From Bacteroidota bacterium (GTDB lineage Bacteria; Bacteroidota; Bacteroidia; Cytophagales; Cyclobacteriaceae), in assembly GCA_027297025.1 (NCBI GenBank), contig JAPUIM010000069.1, positions 1 through 10,242 of the forward strand: a stretch of 10,242 bases of DNA, written 5' to 3'. The translations under genes and the position numbers were made by a program. Under the pieces are notes generated by a model. It did not search any database. It was not told the origin of the DNA and saw nothing but the letters and a program-made list of their open reading frames with translations. Of the stretch, positions 1-7,021 are shown in pieces (the first letter of the stretch is position 1; each line of letters begins with the position of its first letter).

Positions 1-168
1 TTTGCCACAAGCCAGATCTAAAATTTTGTCACTAGTCGCCCATTGGAAAAAAATATTGAGCCGGTCGATAAAAGCCCTTGCCTCCTCATGATCACGGTGT
101 TTATATAGGATATGGTAGTAGGGCGAATCAAACCACTCACCAAACCATTCTTTTTTAATGTTAGCCAT
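1..168 (-). CDS. Class I SAM-dependent methyltransferase, N-terminal part
   Basis: Only the first 56 codons are present; the gene runs off the left edge. The ATG is at 166-168. The protein begins MANIKKEWFGEWFDSPYYHI and reaches ILDLACGK at residues 49-56. The latter matches the start of motif I (hydrophobic-x-D-x-x-C-G-x-G), the glycine-rich loop that binds S-adenosylmethionine in Rossmann-fold methyltransferases. The EWFGEWFDSPYYHILYKHRD stretch is typical of a small Bacteroidota methyltransferase family whose substrate I cannot name. The gene lies 22 bp downstream of apbE on the same strand, so the two are probably co-transcribed. No methyl acceptor can be inferred from what is visible. 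Fold assignment is good; the substrate is unknown. Confidence 0.8.
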   Translation of the reverse strand, partial: MANIKKEWFGEWFDSPYYHILYKHRDHEEARAFIDRLNIFFQWATSDKILDLACGK

Positions 169-190
169 TAGTTGGTAATTCCTTTCAAAA

Positions 191-1216
191 TTACTGAACA
201 ATATACTCTTTCATCCCTTCAGTGAAAAATGTCAGTAACTTTCCATTCCCTTGGCTGTAAATCAAATAAGCCTCTAATTTGGGATTATCTTCTAGAAATT
301 TTTTTGCCCGATCTAAACCCATCACCATAAATGCAGTGGCTATGGCATCCGCTGTAATGCAATCATCGGCGAATACAGAAGCACTTAATAGCGATTGTTC
401 AATGGGATAACCAGTTTCAGGATTTATGGTGTGCACATACTTCTTTCCATTTTTAATATAGAAATTGCGGTAATTGCCGGATGTGGCCAACGCTCGATCA
501 TCTAGCCTTATAACCACCTGTATCGATTCAAGGTCACTCGATGGGTGAGGAGCATTGATTCCTACAGTCCATATTTGTTGTTGGTCATTTTTCCCTTGAG
601 CTACCACTTCGCCCCCAATTTCCACGAATAAATGCGTTATTCCACGATTTCTTAGGAAATCCGCAACGATATCCACTCCATACCCCTTGGCAATGGCGCT
701 AAAATCAAGCTGTGAATTGTGGTTAAGTTTGGTAACCCTGGTATCGTCGAAAACTATACTCCTGAAATCCGTTAATTGCAATATAGAATCCACCTCGGCA
801 CTATCAGGTAACTGATTTTGTTGGGGTCCGAACCCCCAGGCGTTTACCAGGGGCATAACCGCTGGATTGAAGGTACCCTGAGTTTGCTGGTGAATTTGCC
901 TGGCACGTTGTAATACTTTAGGAAAAAAAGGCGATTCAAAATAAAATATTGAATCCCTATTGAATTGTGAGATCTCCGAATCAGGTATGTAGGTGGACAA
1001 GGATTGATTAAAGACCTTTAGCAACGAATCGATAGATACCTGATAATTTGAGCCTTTATCATGGTTGTATTTTATGTTATAAGTGGTACCCATGGTTTCA
1101 CCGACCAATGAAATCCACTTACCTTTTTGGTGATCTTGTCTTAATTTCCAAACCAGGAAGATCACCAGCACCAGCAACAATGGTAGCAAACGACCTCTGA
1201 AAAAGTTTGTATTCAT
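191..1216 (-). CDS. apbE: FAD:protein FMN transferase (ApbE family)
   Basis: ApbE enzymes transfer FMN from FAD to a Ser or Thr of target proteins, covalently flavinylating them outside the cytoplasm; the reaction is Mg-dependent. The 341-residue protein has family-typical length and motifs: TMGTTYNIKY (41-50), GTFNPAV (114-120), DFSAIAKGYGVD (171-182, flavin site), EIGGEVVAQG (199-208), ALATSGNYRNF (242-252), HTINPETGYP (262-271) and DDCITADAIATA (284-295, metal-binding Asp/Thr region). Residues about 10-23 form one hydrophobic segment after a short basic N-terminus. No cysteine follows it, so this is a signal anchor or signal peptide rather than a lipoprotein. The ATG is chosen because it directly precedes this segment; a GGAG lies 13 nt upstream, too far to be a normal ribosome binding site. 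It is followed by the methyltransferase gene. No flavoprotein target such as Nqr or Rnf is visible in the window. Confidence 0.95.
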   Translation of the reverse strand: MNTNFFRGRLLPLLLVLVIFLVWKLRQDHQKGKWISLVGETMGTTYNIKYNHDKGSNYQVSIDSLLKVFNQSLSTYIPDSEISQFNRDSIFYFESPFFPKVLQRARQIHQQTQGTFNPAVMPLVNAWGFGPQQNQLPDSAEVDSILQLTDFRSIVFDDTRVTKLNHNSQLDFSAIAKGYGVDIVADFLRNRGITHLFVEIGGEVVAQGKNDQQQIWTVGINAPHPSSDLESIQVVIRLDDRALATSGNYRNFYIKNGKKYVHTINPETGYPIEQSLLSASVFADDCITADAIATAFMVMGLDRAKKFLEDNPKLEAYLIYSQGNGKLLTFFTEGMKEYIVQ

Positions 1217-1257
1217 CTTTTAAAATAGTCTCCAATTTAATCAGTCACTTTGGACTT

Positions 1258-1265
1258 CAAAAATA
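1258..1265 (-). promoter_or_regulatory. Candidate -7 promoter element of apbE
   Basis: On the minus strand this reads TATTTTTG, a full match to the Bacteroidota -7 consensus TAnnTTTG. It sits 41 nt upstream of the apbE ATG in the 116-bp spacer shared with ruvB. No TTG is found at the expected -33 spacing, so the call rests on the -7 element and its position only. I saw no equally good element facing ruvB in this spacer. Confidence 0.35.
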
Positions 1266-1332
1266 TACTTACCTTGCTATTGGTTTATTTCTGATAGTGT
1301 GTACGATTAGTTATTTTTAGGAAAATTTAGTT

Positions 1333-2355
1333 ATGAGAGAGGATTACCTCAAGCCTGATCACCTGGATGAGAAAGAAAAAGAGATTGAAAGGGTCCTGCG
1401 TCCTCTGGATTTTGAAGAATTTGTCGGCCAGGAAAAAGTTGTCGAGAACATAAAGATCTTCGTCCAGGCGACTAAAAAAAGAGAAGAACCCCTGGACCAC
1501 GTTTTATTACATGGTCCACCCGGGTTGGGAAAAACCACTTTATCCTATATAATAGCCAACGAGCTTAATACTAATATCAAAGTCACTTCAGGTCCTGTTT
1601 TGGATAAACCGGGAGATCTTGCAGGTCTTTTAACCAATCTCGAGAATAACGATGTACTGTTCATTGACGAGATCCACCGGCTTAACCCTATTGTAGAAGA
1701 GTACTTATATGCAGCTATGGAGGACTATAGAATTGATATTATGCTCGATTCAGGTCCAAATGCCAGGAGTATCCAGATTACATTAAATCCTTTCACATTG
1801 GTAGGAGCAACTACTCGAGCCGGACTGTTGACTGCACCCTTGCGGGCTCGATTTGGCATCACAGCTCGATTGGAATATTATGACGCCAAACTGTTGACCC
1901 GTATTGTTCTACGCTCAGCAGATATTTTGAATACCCCCATTGATAAGGATGCCTCCTACGAAATTGCCAGAAGGAGCCGTGGCACTCCAAGAGTTGCCAA
2001 CAATTTATTGCGGAGAATCAGGGATTTTGCGGATGTCAAAGGAAAAGGAACCATTACCAAGGAAATTTCTCAATTGGCTTTAACCGCTTTGAATGTTGAT
2101 GAGAATGGTTTTGATGAAATGGACAATCGCATCATTTCAACCATTATAAACAAATTCAATGGAGGCCCGGTGGGACTTTCAACTATTGCTACTGCTTGTG
2201 GGGAAGAGGCAGAAACCATTGAAGTAATGTATGAGCCCTTCCTAATTCTAGAGGGATATATTAAAAGAACAGCTCGAGGAAGAGAAGCCACCCACCTGGC
2301 CTATAAGCATTTGAAAGTTACCCCTCCCGGCAAAACCGGAACCTTATTTGATTAA
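1333..2355 (+). CDS. ruvB: Holliday junction branch migration DNA helicase RuvB
   Basis: RuvB is the AAA+ ATPase motor of the RuvABC complex. It forms hexameric rings that pull DNA through RuvA-bound Holliday junctions during recombination and fork repair. The 340-residue protein is full length. Visible motifs are [12 protein letters not shown] (23-34), Walker A GPPGLGKT (61-68), Walker [11 protein letters not shown] (108-117), sensor 1 VGATTRAG (157-164), the arginine-finger region RARFG (171-175), sensor 2 RGTPR (216-220) and the C-terminal winged-helix motifs [10 protein letters not shown] (277-286) and RTARGREAT (312-320). The ATG start gives the usual N-terminus and no Shine-Dalgarno precedes it. 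Neither ruvA nor ruvC is adjacent, so ruvB appears to be a single-gene unit, diverging from apbE and converging on the kinase gene with 8 bp between stops. Confidence 0.98.
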   Translation: MREDYLKPDHLDEKEKEIERVLRPLDFEEFVGQEKVVENIKIFVQATKKREEPLDHVLLHGPPGLGKTTLSYIIANELNTNIKVTSGPVLDKPGDLAGLLTNLENNDVLFIDEIHRLNPIVEEYLYAAMEDYRIDIMLDSGPNARSIQITLNPFTLVGATTRAGLLTAPLRARFGITARLEYYDAKLLTRIVLRSADILNTPIDKDASYEIARRSRGTPRVANNLLRRIRDFADVKGKGTITKEISQLALTALNVDENGFDEMDNRIISTIINKFNGGPVGLSTIATACGEEAETIEVMYEPFLILEGYIKRTARGREATHLAYKHLKVTPPGKTGTLFD

Positions 2356-2363
2356 TACCCTTC

Positions 2364-4691
2364 TTATTTCAAATTTGGGAGATACAGCGAAAAGTTGGTG
2401 CCTTTACCTTCTTTGCTTCGAACTCTAATCGATCCATTCAGTTTCTCAACAGAATTTTTAACCAAATACAAACCTAGGCCGATACCTTTTGAAAATTCAT
2501 TGGCTCTGAAGAACATGTTAAAGATCTCCCCCTCAACATCACTCCTTATTCCCAAACCATTATCCTCTACCTGGATTTTAACCCCGGTCTTTTCATCTTC
2601 CTCTACCGATATTTTTACCAAGGATTTTTTCTTCAAATCACGATACTTAACTGCATTCTCAATTAGATTTTGAAAAATGGATACCAGTAAGGTCCTATCG
2701 CTGTAAAAGTTACTTTTATTGGGTATGACTGATTTAAATTTTACCTCACTAAAACCCGGTAAGTATTTGAGAGAATCAACTACTTCTTCCAATATTTTAT
2801 TAAAATCGATCTTTTTAAGGTTGATCTTGCCCTGTTTAACCCTAATTACCTCTAGTAGAGAATCCAGAGTTTTCTCAAGTCCTACCGTACTTTTTTCAAT
2901 TAGTTCCAAGTAGTTGTGGGCATTGGGATCTTTGGTTTCTTGTAAAGCCACGTCAATCAACCCTCTTATGGAAGCTGCCGGACCTTTGAAATTATGGGAA
3001 GTTTTATACATGAATAGCTCCAACTCCTGATTTATGTTTTTTAACTCTTGTTCGGCCTTAGTTCGTTTGGTAATATCTCGAAAACTCCAAACCCTTCCTT
3101 CTAGTTTGTTGCTATAGATCAAAGGTTTACTAAACCTCTCAAACACCCGGCCATCTTTAAAATACAACAGGTCCAAATCCTCGTCAATATTTCGATAAAG
3201 CTTTTTAACCTTTTTTAAAAAGCTCTTTGGATCTTTCAATTGGTCCATTACAAAATTCAAAAACTTTTGGTCGTTTTTTTGAGTTAATATGGTTCTGGGC
3301 ATATTCCACATCTGGGCAAATAATTCATTGGTGTGAGTGACTTTGCCTTTTTTATCAACCACTAGTATCCCATCTCCTGTAGATTCTATGGTAGCCTTGA
3401 GTAATTCTTCTTTTTCCTGTAATTTTCTTTCTACTTTTTTACTTTCTGTGACGTCCTGACAAGTACCAATTATATGAGTAGCTTTTCCATGAGAATTCAA
3501 TTTTATTTTCGCTTCAGTCTGAATGATCTTGACCTGATTATTAGACAGGATGATCCTGAATTCTAAAGAATAAGGCTTCTTTTTATCAATGGCTTCTCTC
3601 AATGTCCCCTCAACAGTGGGTTTATCATCAGGATGGATCATACGAACAAAATCGGTGTAATTGTTCTGGATTTTCTTCAAATCCAAACCCCAAATCCGAT
3701 ATAACTCTTCGGACCCAGTAACTTCATCTGCCTTAATATCCCAATTGAAACTCCCAAGTTTGGCGATTTTCTGGGATTCCATTAGCATCTTTTGACTGAT
3801 CAAGATCTTTTCTTCGGATTGTTTCCTTCCAATAGCTGCCGTGATATGGCTTGAAACAAACATTAGCATATCCTGGTCCTTTATAGAATAGGCGTCTTGG
3901 TCAGTGTAATTTTGCACGGTTAAAACACCTATTATATTCTTCTTTGACACCAAGGGTACTCCCAACCATATCTTTGCGGGTTGACCAATAAGATCCACTT
4001 TTTTTGATTTAATCAATTCTTGGTGTTGAAAACCATCGACCAACAAAGGTTTACCAGTACGAATTACATACTCTGTTAAACCCTTTCTCGCTTTATAAGG
4101 TCCACTGAAACTATCCTTTTCATCGACAAAGTAAGGAAAGGAGATCAAGTCCTCCGCAGCGTTATAAAGAGCTATATAGAAATTTTTCGCATAAATTATC
4201 TCCCCTATGTATTTATGTATCGACCGGAAAAGCTGCTGCAAGCTCACCCCGGAATTAGCCACTGCTGAAATCTTATAAAGCGTGTTTTGAAGTAACTCCT
4301 GCTTTCTTCGGGTAGTAATATCCTTGCCAAATACAGATAAACCTGATTTACTGGGATAAATGTAGGTTTCAAAGATTTGTTTCCCACTTCCCAATGGAAA
4401 ATCTCGGATAAGTGTTTGAGGTTTCCCACTATTTAATACCGATCGATAAACCTTTTCCACCTTTGAGCCTTTAATCTCCGGAAAAAATTCAAACATGGAT
4501 TTTCCAATGACCTCAGCTGCCGAAATACCAGTCAGTTTTTCACCTGCCTTATTCCAGTAGGTATAGCGAAAATCCTTGTCCAAAGCAAAAAATAGATCAT
4601 TGATACTTTCCGCTAAAGCACGGTAACTCCAATCCTGTTCCTCATGGGAAAGGCTGTTAGACTTTTTTGTAAGCTGAACTTTTTTCGCCAT
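2364..4691 (-). CDS. Soluble multi-PAS/GAF sensor histidine kinase
   Basis: This 775-residue protein has the layout PAS (about 22-130), GAF (about 135-290), PAS with PAC (about 300-420, ending GTCQDVTESKK), PAS (about 430-545), dimerisation/phosphoacceptor domain (about 552-620) and HATPase_c (about 630-775). The H-box is SHNFKGP with His566. The ATP-binding domain shows N-box QNLIENAVKY (674-683), G1 DNGLGI (710-715), F-box-like NMFFRA (725-730) and G2 GIGLGLYL (736-743), so catalysis looks intact. There is no signal peptide, membrane segment or receiver domain, which suggests a cytoplasmic sensor of a small ligand, redox state or light; the PAS and GAF ligands cannot be read from sequence. 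The residue after the phospho-His is Asn rather than Asp or Glu, as in many Bacteroidota kinases of the SHNxxxP type. No response regulator gene is adjacent, so the kinase is an orphan here. The ATG abuts a dyad that may affect expression. Confidence 0.93.
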   Translation of the reverse strand: MAKKVQLTKKSNSLSHEEQDWSYRALAESINDLFFALDKDFRYTYWNKAGEKLTGISAAEVIGKSMFEFFPEIKGSKVEKVYRSVLNSGKPQTLIRDFPLGSGKQIFETYIYPSKSGLSVFGKDITTRRKQELLQNTLYKISAVANSGVSLQQLFRSIHKYIGEIIYAKNFYIALYNAAEDLISFPYFVDEKDSFSGPYKARKGLTEYVIRTGKPLLVDGFQHQELIKSKKVDLIGQPAKIWLGVPLVSKKNIIGVLTVQNYTDQDAYSIKDQDMLMFVSSHITAAIGRKQSEEKILISQKMLMESQKIAKLGSFNWDIKADEVTGSEELYRIWGLDLKKIQNNYTDFVRMIHPDDKPTVEGTLREAIDKKKPYSLEFRIILSNNQVKIIQTEAKIKLNSHGKATHIIGTCQDVTESKKVERKLQEKEELLKATIESTGDGILVVDKKGKVTHTNELFAQMWNMPRTILTQKNDQKFLNFVMDQLKDPKSFLKKVKKLYRNIDEDLDLLYFKDGRVFERFSKPLIYSNKLEGRVWSFRDITKRTKAEQELKNINQELELFMYKTSHNFKGPAASIRGLIDVALQETKDPNAHNYLELIEKSTVGLEKTLDSLLEVIRVKQGKINLKKIDFNKILEEVVDSLKYLPGFSEVKFKSVIPNKSNFYSDRTLLVSIFQNLIENAVKYRDLKKKSLVKISVEEDEKTGVKIQVEDNGLGIRSDVEGEIFNMFFRANEFSKGIGLGLYLVKNSVEKLNGSIRVRSKEGKGTNFSLYLPNLK

Positions 4692-4720
4692 TTCAAGACT
4701 AAATAATTTAGTCGCTTGAA
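4692..4720 (-). promoter_or_regulatory. Dyad / potential hairpin abutting the kinase start codon
   Basis: The core GACTAAATAATTTAGTC (4697-4713) is a perfect 8+1+8 inverted repeat. Outside it, TTCAA (4692-4696) pairs with TTGAA (4716-4720), leaving two unpaired bases (4714-4715). In kinase mRNA the structure ends exactly at the base before the AUG, so if transcribed it would fold over the translation initiation region. It could equally be a DNA operator, since a one-base centre favours protein binding over a tight RNA loop. The symmetry is plain in the sequence; the function is inferred. Confidence 0.45.
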
Positions 4721-4738
4721 TAAATAATAGGTAGGTTT

Positions 4739-4786
4739 AAGGAGGTTATGGCTGCAAAAGTTACAAATTTTCTTAAAAGGAGGTAG
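4739..4786 (+). other. Two AAGGAGGT motifs flanking a 12-codon mini-ORF
   Basis: AAGGAGGT occurs at 4739-4746 and again at 4777-4784. Both are long matches to the anti-Shine-Dalgarno sequence, while the recognised genes around them have no such motif close to their starts. Between them ATG (4748-4750) opens a 12-codon frame, [12 protein letters not shown], closed by TAG (4784-4786) that overlaps the second motif. The first motif is only 2 nt from the ATG, closer than usual. The mini-ORF could be a leader peptide upstream of queG, which starts 119 nt further on, or the motifs may be chance. I do not claim an expressed gene. Confidence 0.25.
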
Positions 4787-4876
4787 GAATAAGTAATTGT
4801 CCCAATTCCTTGCCTTTATGTGACACCAAGCTAAAACTATATACCATTCGCAACAAAGAAGTAACTACCAAATTTT

Positions 4877-4891
4877 GTAAATTTAATTTAC
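4877..4891 (+). repeat. Perfect 15-bp palindrome upstream of queG
   Basis: GTAAATTTAATTTAC is a 7+1+7 perfect inverted repeat ending 14 nt before the queG ATG. It contains TAAATTTA (4878-4885), one base from the Bacteroidota -7 consensus, so it could overlap a weak promoter as an operator. The local sequence is AT-rich, so chance is a serious alternative. It lies in the same divergent spacer as the kinase dyad but has a different arm sequence. Confidence 0.3.
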
Positions 4892-4905
4892 CCTGCAAAT
4901 TTGAT

Positions 4906-5856
4906 ATGCCAAAGAGGAAAAACAATACCATTCTAATTAAAGAACAGGCGCGAAAGCTTGGATTTGATTTTTGCGGAATTAGCCGGGCGGAACATCTTAA
5001 AAATGAGGAGCCTAGATTGGAACAATGGTTAAATCAAAATATGCATGGAAAAATGCATTATATGGCCGACCATTTTGAGAAACGCCTGGATCCCACCAAA
5101 CTAGTGGAGGGAGCCCGATCTGTAATTTCCCTGATGTACAATTACTTCCCTGAACAGGAATTGAAAACAAAAGACAATTATAAAATATCAAAATATGCTT
5201 ATGGTAAAGACTATCATTTTGTAATTAAAAATAAATTGAAATCTTTATTCAGCTTTATTGCCGAGCATATTGGAGAAATTAGAGGCAGGGCTTTTGTTGA
5301 CTCAGCTCCGGTCATGGAAAGGGTGTGGGCTCAAAGAAGCGGGATAGGGTGGATTGGTAAAAACGGTTTATTGTTGAACCGGCAAAGCGGGAGTTTTTTC
5401 TTACTTGCAGAATTAATTCTGGACCTTGAGTTGGAAGCTGATCATCCCATCAAGGATTATTGTGGCTCTTGTACCCGGTGTATGGATGCCTGTCCCACCC
5501 AGGCCATTGTGGAACCGTATTTGGTGGATGCCAGAAAGTGTATTTCCTACTTAACCATTGAATTAAAAGATAAGATCCCCCAAAAATTTGAGGATAAAAT
5601 GGATGATTGGATATTCGGTTGTGATATATGTCAGGATGTTTGCCCCTGGAACAGATTTTCTCAACCTCACAAAGAGCCTCAATTCCAACCCCATCCCCAG
5701 CTCAAAGAAATGAAAAAAAGCGATTGGCAGGAGATCACACAGGAGGTATTCAATGAGATGTTTCGCCAATCGGCAGTAAAAAGGACCAAATACCAGGGTT
5801 TAACCAGGAATATACAATTTATTGCCCATAGTCATCAAATGAAAAATGAGAAATAA
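4906..5856 (+). CDS. queG: Epoxyqueuosine reductase QueG
   Basis: QueG reduces epoxyqueuosine to queuosine at the wobble position (G34) of tRNAs for Asp, Asn, His and Tyr; it is a cobalamin-dependent iron-sulfur enzyme and the last step of queuosine synthesis. From the ATG at 4906 the product has 316 residues. The substrate/cobalamin part contains YGKDYH (about 99-104) and [20 protein letters not shown] (about 130-149), with the conserved catalytic-type Asp near 132. Two [4Fe-4S] sites follow: [12 protein letters not shown] (Cys 186, 189, 192, 196) and [10 protein letters not shown] (Cys 239, 242, 246) with KCISY (Cys 212). The C-terminal HEAT-like repeats of E. coli and Bacillus enzymes are missing. 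The frame stays open upstream to a TTG at 4810, but those 32 extra residues do not resemble the family N-terminus; [20 protein letters not shown] is the expected start. It converges on sodA. Confidence 0.95.
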   Translation: MPKRKNNTILIKEQARKLGFDFCGISRAEHLKNEEPRLEQWLNQNMHGKMHYMADHFEKRLDPTKLVEGARSVISLMYNYFPEQELKTKDNYKISKYAYGKDYHFVIKNKLKSLFSFIAEHIGEIRGRAFVDSAPVMERVWAQRSGIGWIGKNGLLLNRQSGSFFLLAELILDLELEADHPIKDYCGSCTRCMDACPTQAIVEPYLVDARKCISYLTIELKDKIPQKFEDKMDDWIFGCDICQDVCPWNRFSQPHKEPQFQPHPQLKEMKKSDWQEITQEVFNEMFRQSAVKRTKYQGLTRNIQFIAHSHQMKNEK

Positions 5857-5859
5857 ATT

Positions 5860-5889
5860 AAAAAGCCGAATGACTGATCCGGCTCTTTT
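5860..5889. terminator. Likely bidirectional intrinsic terminator between queG and sodA
   Basis: GCCG (5865-5868) pairs with CGGC (5880-5883) across an 11-nt loop. The stem extends into A residues on the left (5860-5864) and TCTTTT on the right (5884-5889) with one mismatch. Read rightward it follows the queG stop by a few bases and ends in a T-rich tract. Read leftward from sodA it ends in TTTTT. The GC core is short, so strength is uncertain, but its position between two converging genes fits. Confidence 0.6.
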
Positions 5890-5904
5890 GTGAAAATAAT
5901 ATCC

Positions 5905-6513
5905 TTATTTTGCCCCAGCAAACAAGCTTGCCACCTCGTCCCAATTAACTACGTTCCAAAAAGCTGCAATATAATCAGGCCTGCGGTTTTGATAGTTAAG
6001 ATAATAGGCATGCTCCCAAACATCCAGTCCCAAGATAGGGGTTCCCTTGATCTCTGAAACGTCCATCCGGGGATTATCCTGGTTAGGAGTAGAACCGACA
6101 GCTAATCCACCGGATCCATCAGCCACTAACCAGGCCCAACCCGAACCAAATCGGGTGGCTCCAGCGGTAGAAAATTTTTCTTTGAAAGCATCGAAAGAAC
6201 CAAAGCCATTGCTTATGGCCGAAGCCAATTCACCTGTGGGTTCACCTCCACCACTAGGGGACATGATAGTCCAAAACAGGCTATGATTGAAGTGTCCGCC
6301 TCCATTGTTTCTCACTGCGGCTGGGTGTTGGCTAATATTTGATAATAAGTCTTCCAATGATTTTCCATCCAGGTCAGTTCCTTCAACTGCTTTATTTAAA
6401 TTGGTGACATAAGCATTGTGGTGCTTTCCATGATGGATTTCCATGGTCCTGGCATCTATATGAGGTTCTAATGCATCAAATGCATAGGGTAATGAGGGTA
6501 ATTCAAAAGCCAT
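5905..6513 (-). CDS. sodA: Superoxide dismutase, Fe/Mn family (Mn-like)
   Basis: This enzyme dismutates superoxide to oxygen and hydrogen peroxide, normally as a cytoplasmic dimer or tetramer. The 202-residue protein is full length, with no signal peptide. It starts [20 protein letters not shown]. The metal ligands are all present: His27 (MEIHHGKHH), His77 ([10 protein letters not shown]), Asp164 and His168 ([11 protein letters not shown]). The gateway Tyr35 is also present. Gly-rich NNGGGHFNH in the second helix and Gln145 in STPNQDNP match the Mn-type arrangement, in which the outer-sphere glutamine comes from the C-terminal domain; iron-type enzymes place it in the helix before His77. A Mn or cambialistic enzyme is therefore likely, but cofactor choice cannot be settled by sequence. 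It has its own promoter just upstream and ends at a shared terminator with queG. Confidence 0.97.
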   Translation of the reverse strand: MAFELPSLPYAFDALEPHIDARTMEIHHGKHHNAYVTNLNKAVEGTDLDGKSLEDLLSNISQHPAAVRNNGGGHFNHSLFWTIMSPSGGGEPTGELASAISNGFGSFDAFKEKFSTAGATRFGSGWAWLVADGSGGLAVGSTPNQDNPRMDVSEIKGTPILGLDVWEHAYYLNYQNRRPDYIAAFWNVVNWDEVASLFAGAK

Positions 6514-6531
6514 AATTTTAATATTTTAAAG

Positions 6532-6561
6532 TTGAACGATATTTAATTGCGAGTTGTTCAA
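6532..6561. repeat. Spaced inverted repeat TTGAAC-N18-GTTCAA at the sodA promoter
   Basis: TTGAAC (6532-6537) and GTTCAA (6556-6561) are exact reverse complements separated by 18 bp. The second arm overlaps the TTTG of the sodA -7 element, and the first lies in the expected leader. An operator for oxidative-stress or metal control is possible, but six-base arms this far apart often arise by chance. Confidence 0.2.
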
Positions 6562-6587
6562 ATATACTAATTTCTTAAGTTCTCAAA
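6559..6587 (-). promoter_or_regulatory. Bacteroidota-type promoter of sodA
   Basis: On the minus strand TTTG (6584-6587) is followed after 17 nt by TATATTTG (6559-6566), an exact match to the -33 TTTG / -7 TAnnTTTG promoter of this phylum, with spacing near the short end of the usual range. The -7 element begins directly after the tadA stop codon, and the -33 element lies inside tadA. The -7 box ends 45 nt before the sodA ATG. This makes sodA independently transcribed even though tadA is upstream on the same strand. Confidence 0.6.
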
Positions 6588-7016
6588 AAAAAGGTCTAAT
6601 AGCTTTCCACATTCATTTTTTAATACTCCAGACACCAATTTTGTTTTTGGATGAATAATATTCTTATGATATTTTTTGAATCCCCGTCGAGGGTCGGAGG
6701 CGGCATACACGATTTTAGCGATGTGGGCCCAGTATGTGGCGCCGGCGCACATTACACAGGGTTCTAAGGTCACATATAAAGTGCAGTCGGACAGGTATTT
6801 GGCTCCTAAATAATTAAAAGCCGCGGTCAAGGCCAACATTTCAGCATGGGCGGTGGAGTCATGCAACATTTCGGTTTGATTGTGGCCGCGGGATATGATC
6901 TGATTGCCGCTTACCACCACCGCTCCTACCGGTACCTCACCCATTTCCTGAGCGCATAAGGCTTGTTGATATGCCTGCTTCATAAAAAAATCATCGGAAT
7001 GGATGGATAATCCCAC
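6567..7016 (-). CDS. tadA: tRNA-specific adenosine-34 deaminase TadA
   Basis: TadA deaminates the wobble adenosine of tRNA-Arg(ACG) to inosine; it is a zinc-dependent homodimer of the cytidine/deoxycytidylate deaminase fold. Counting from the GTG start at 7016 (149 residues), HAE at 57-59 supplies the zinc His and the catalytic Glu, and PCVMCAG at 86-92 supplies the two zinc cysteines (87, 90). The early motif EVPVGAVVV and the late DPRRGF are also typical. The start is uncertain. GTG at 7014-7016 gives the expected short leader before SIHSDDFFMKQA and lies 5 nt after the upstream stop. An ATG at 7070 would add 18 residues and overlap the upstream gene by 49 bp. An ATG at 6983 would remove the conserved first helix start. 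The gene is probably co-transcribed with the exported-protein gene before it. Confidence 0.93.
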   Translation of the reverse strand: MGLSIHSDDFFMKQAYQQALCAQEMGEVPVGAVVVSGNQIISRGHNQTEMLHDSTAHAEMLALTAAFNYLGAKYLSDCTLYVTLEPCVMCAGATYWAHIAKIVYAASDPRRGFKKYHKNIIHPKTKLVSGVLKNECGKLLDLFFENLRN

Positions 7017-7021
7017 CAGGT

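Noticed and set aside
2330..2375. Terminator between ruvB and the kinase gene
   Set aside because: Only a 4-bp CCGG-CAAAA-CCGG repeat inside ruvB is present, with no T-tract; the stops are 8 bp apart.
4810..4905. Upstream extension of queG to a TTG at 4810
   Set aside because: The added 32 residues do not match the QueG N-terminus, contain the palindrome region and have no supporting start signal; the ATG at 4906 gives the expected protein.
4692..4905. preQ1 riboswitch upstream of queG
   Set aside because: The spacer lacks the GGU-containing stem followed by the A-rich AAAAAACUA-type tail in a workable arrangement.
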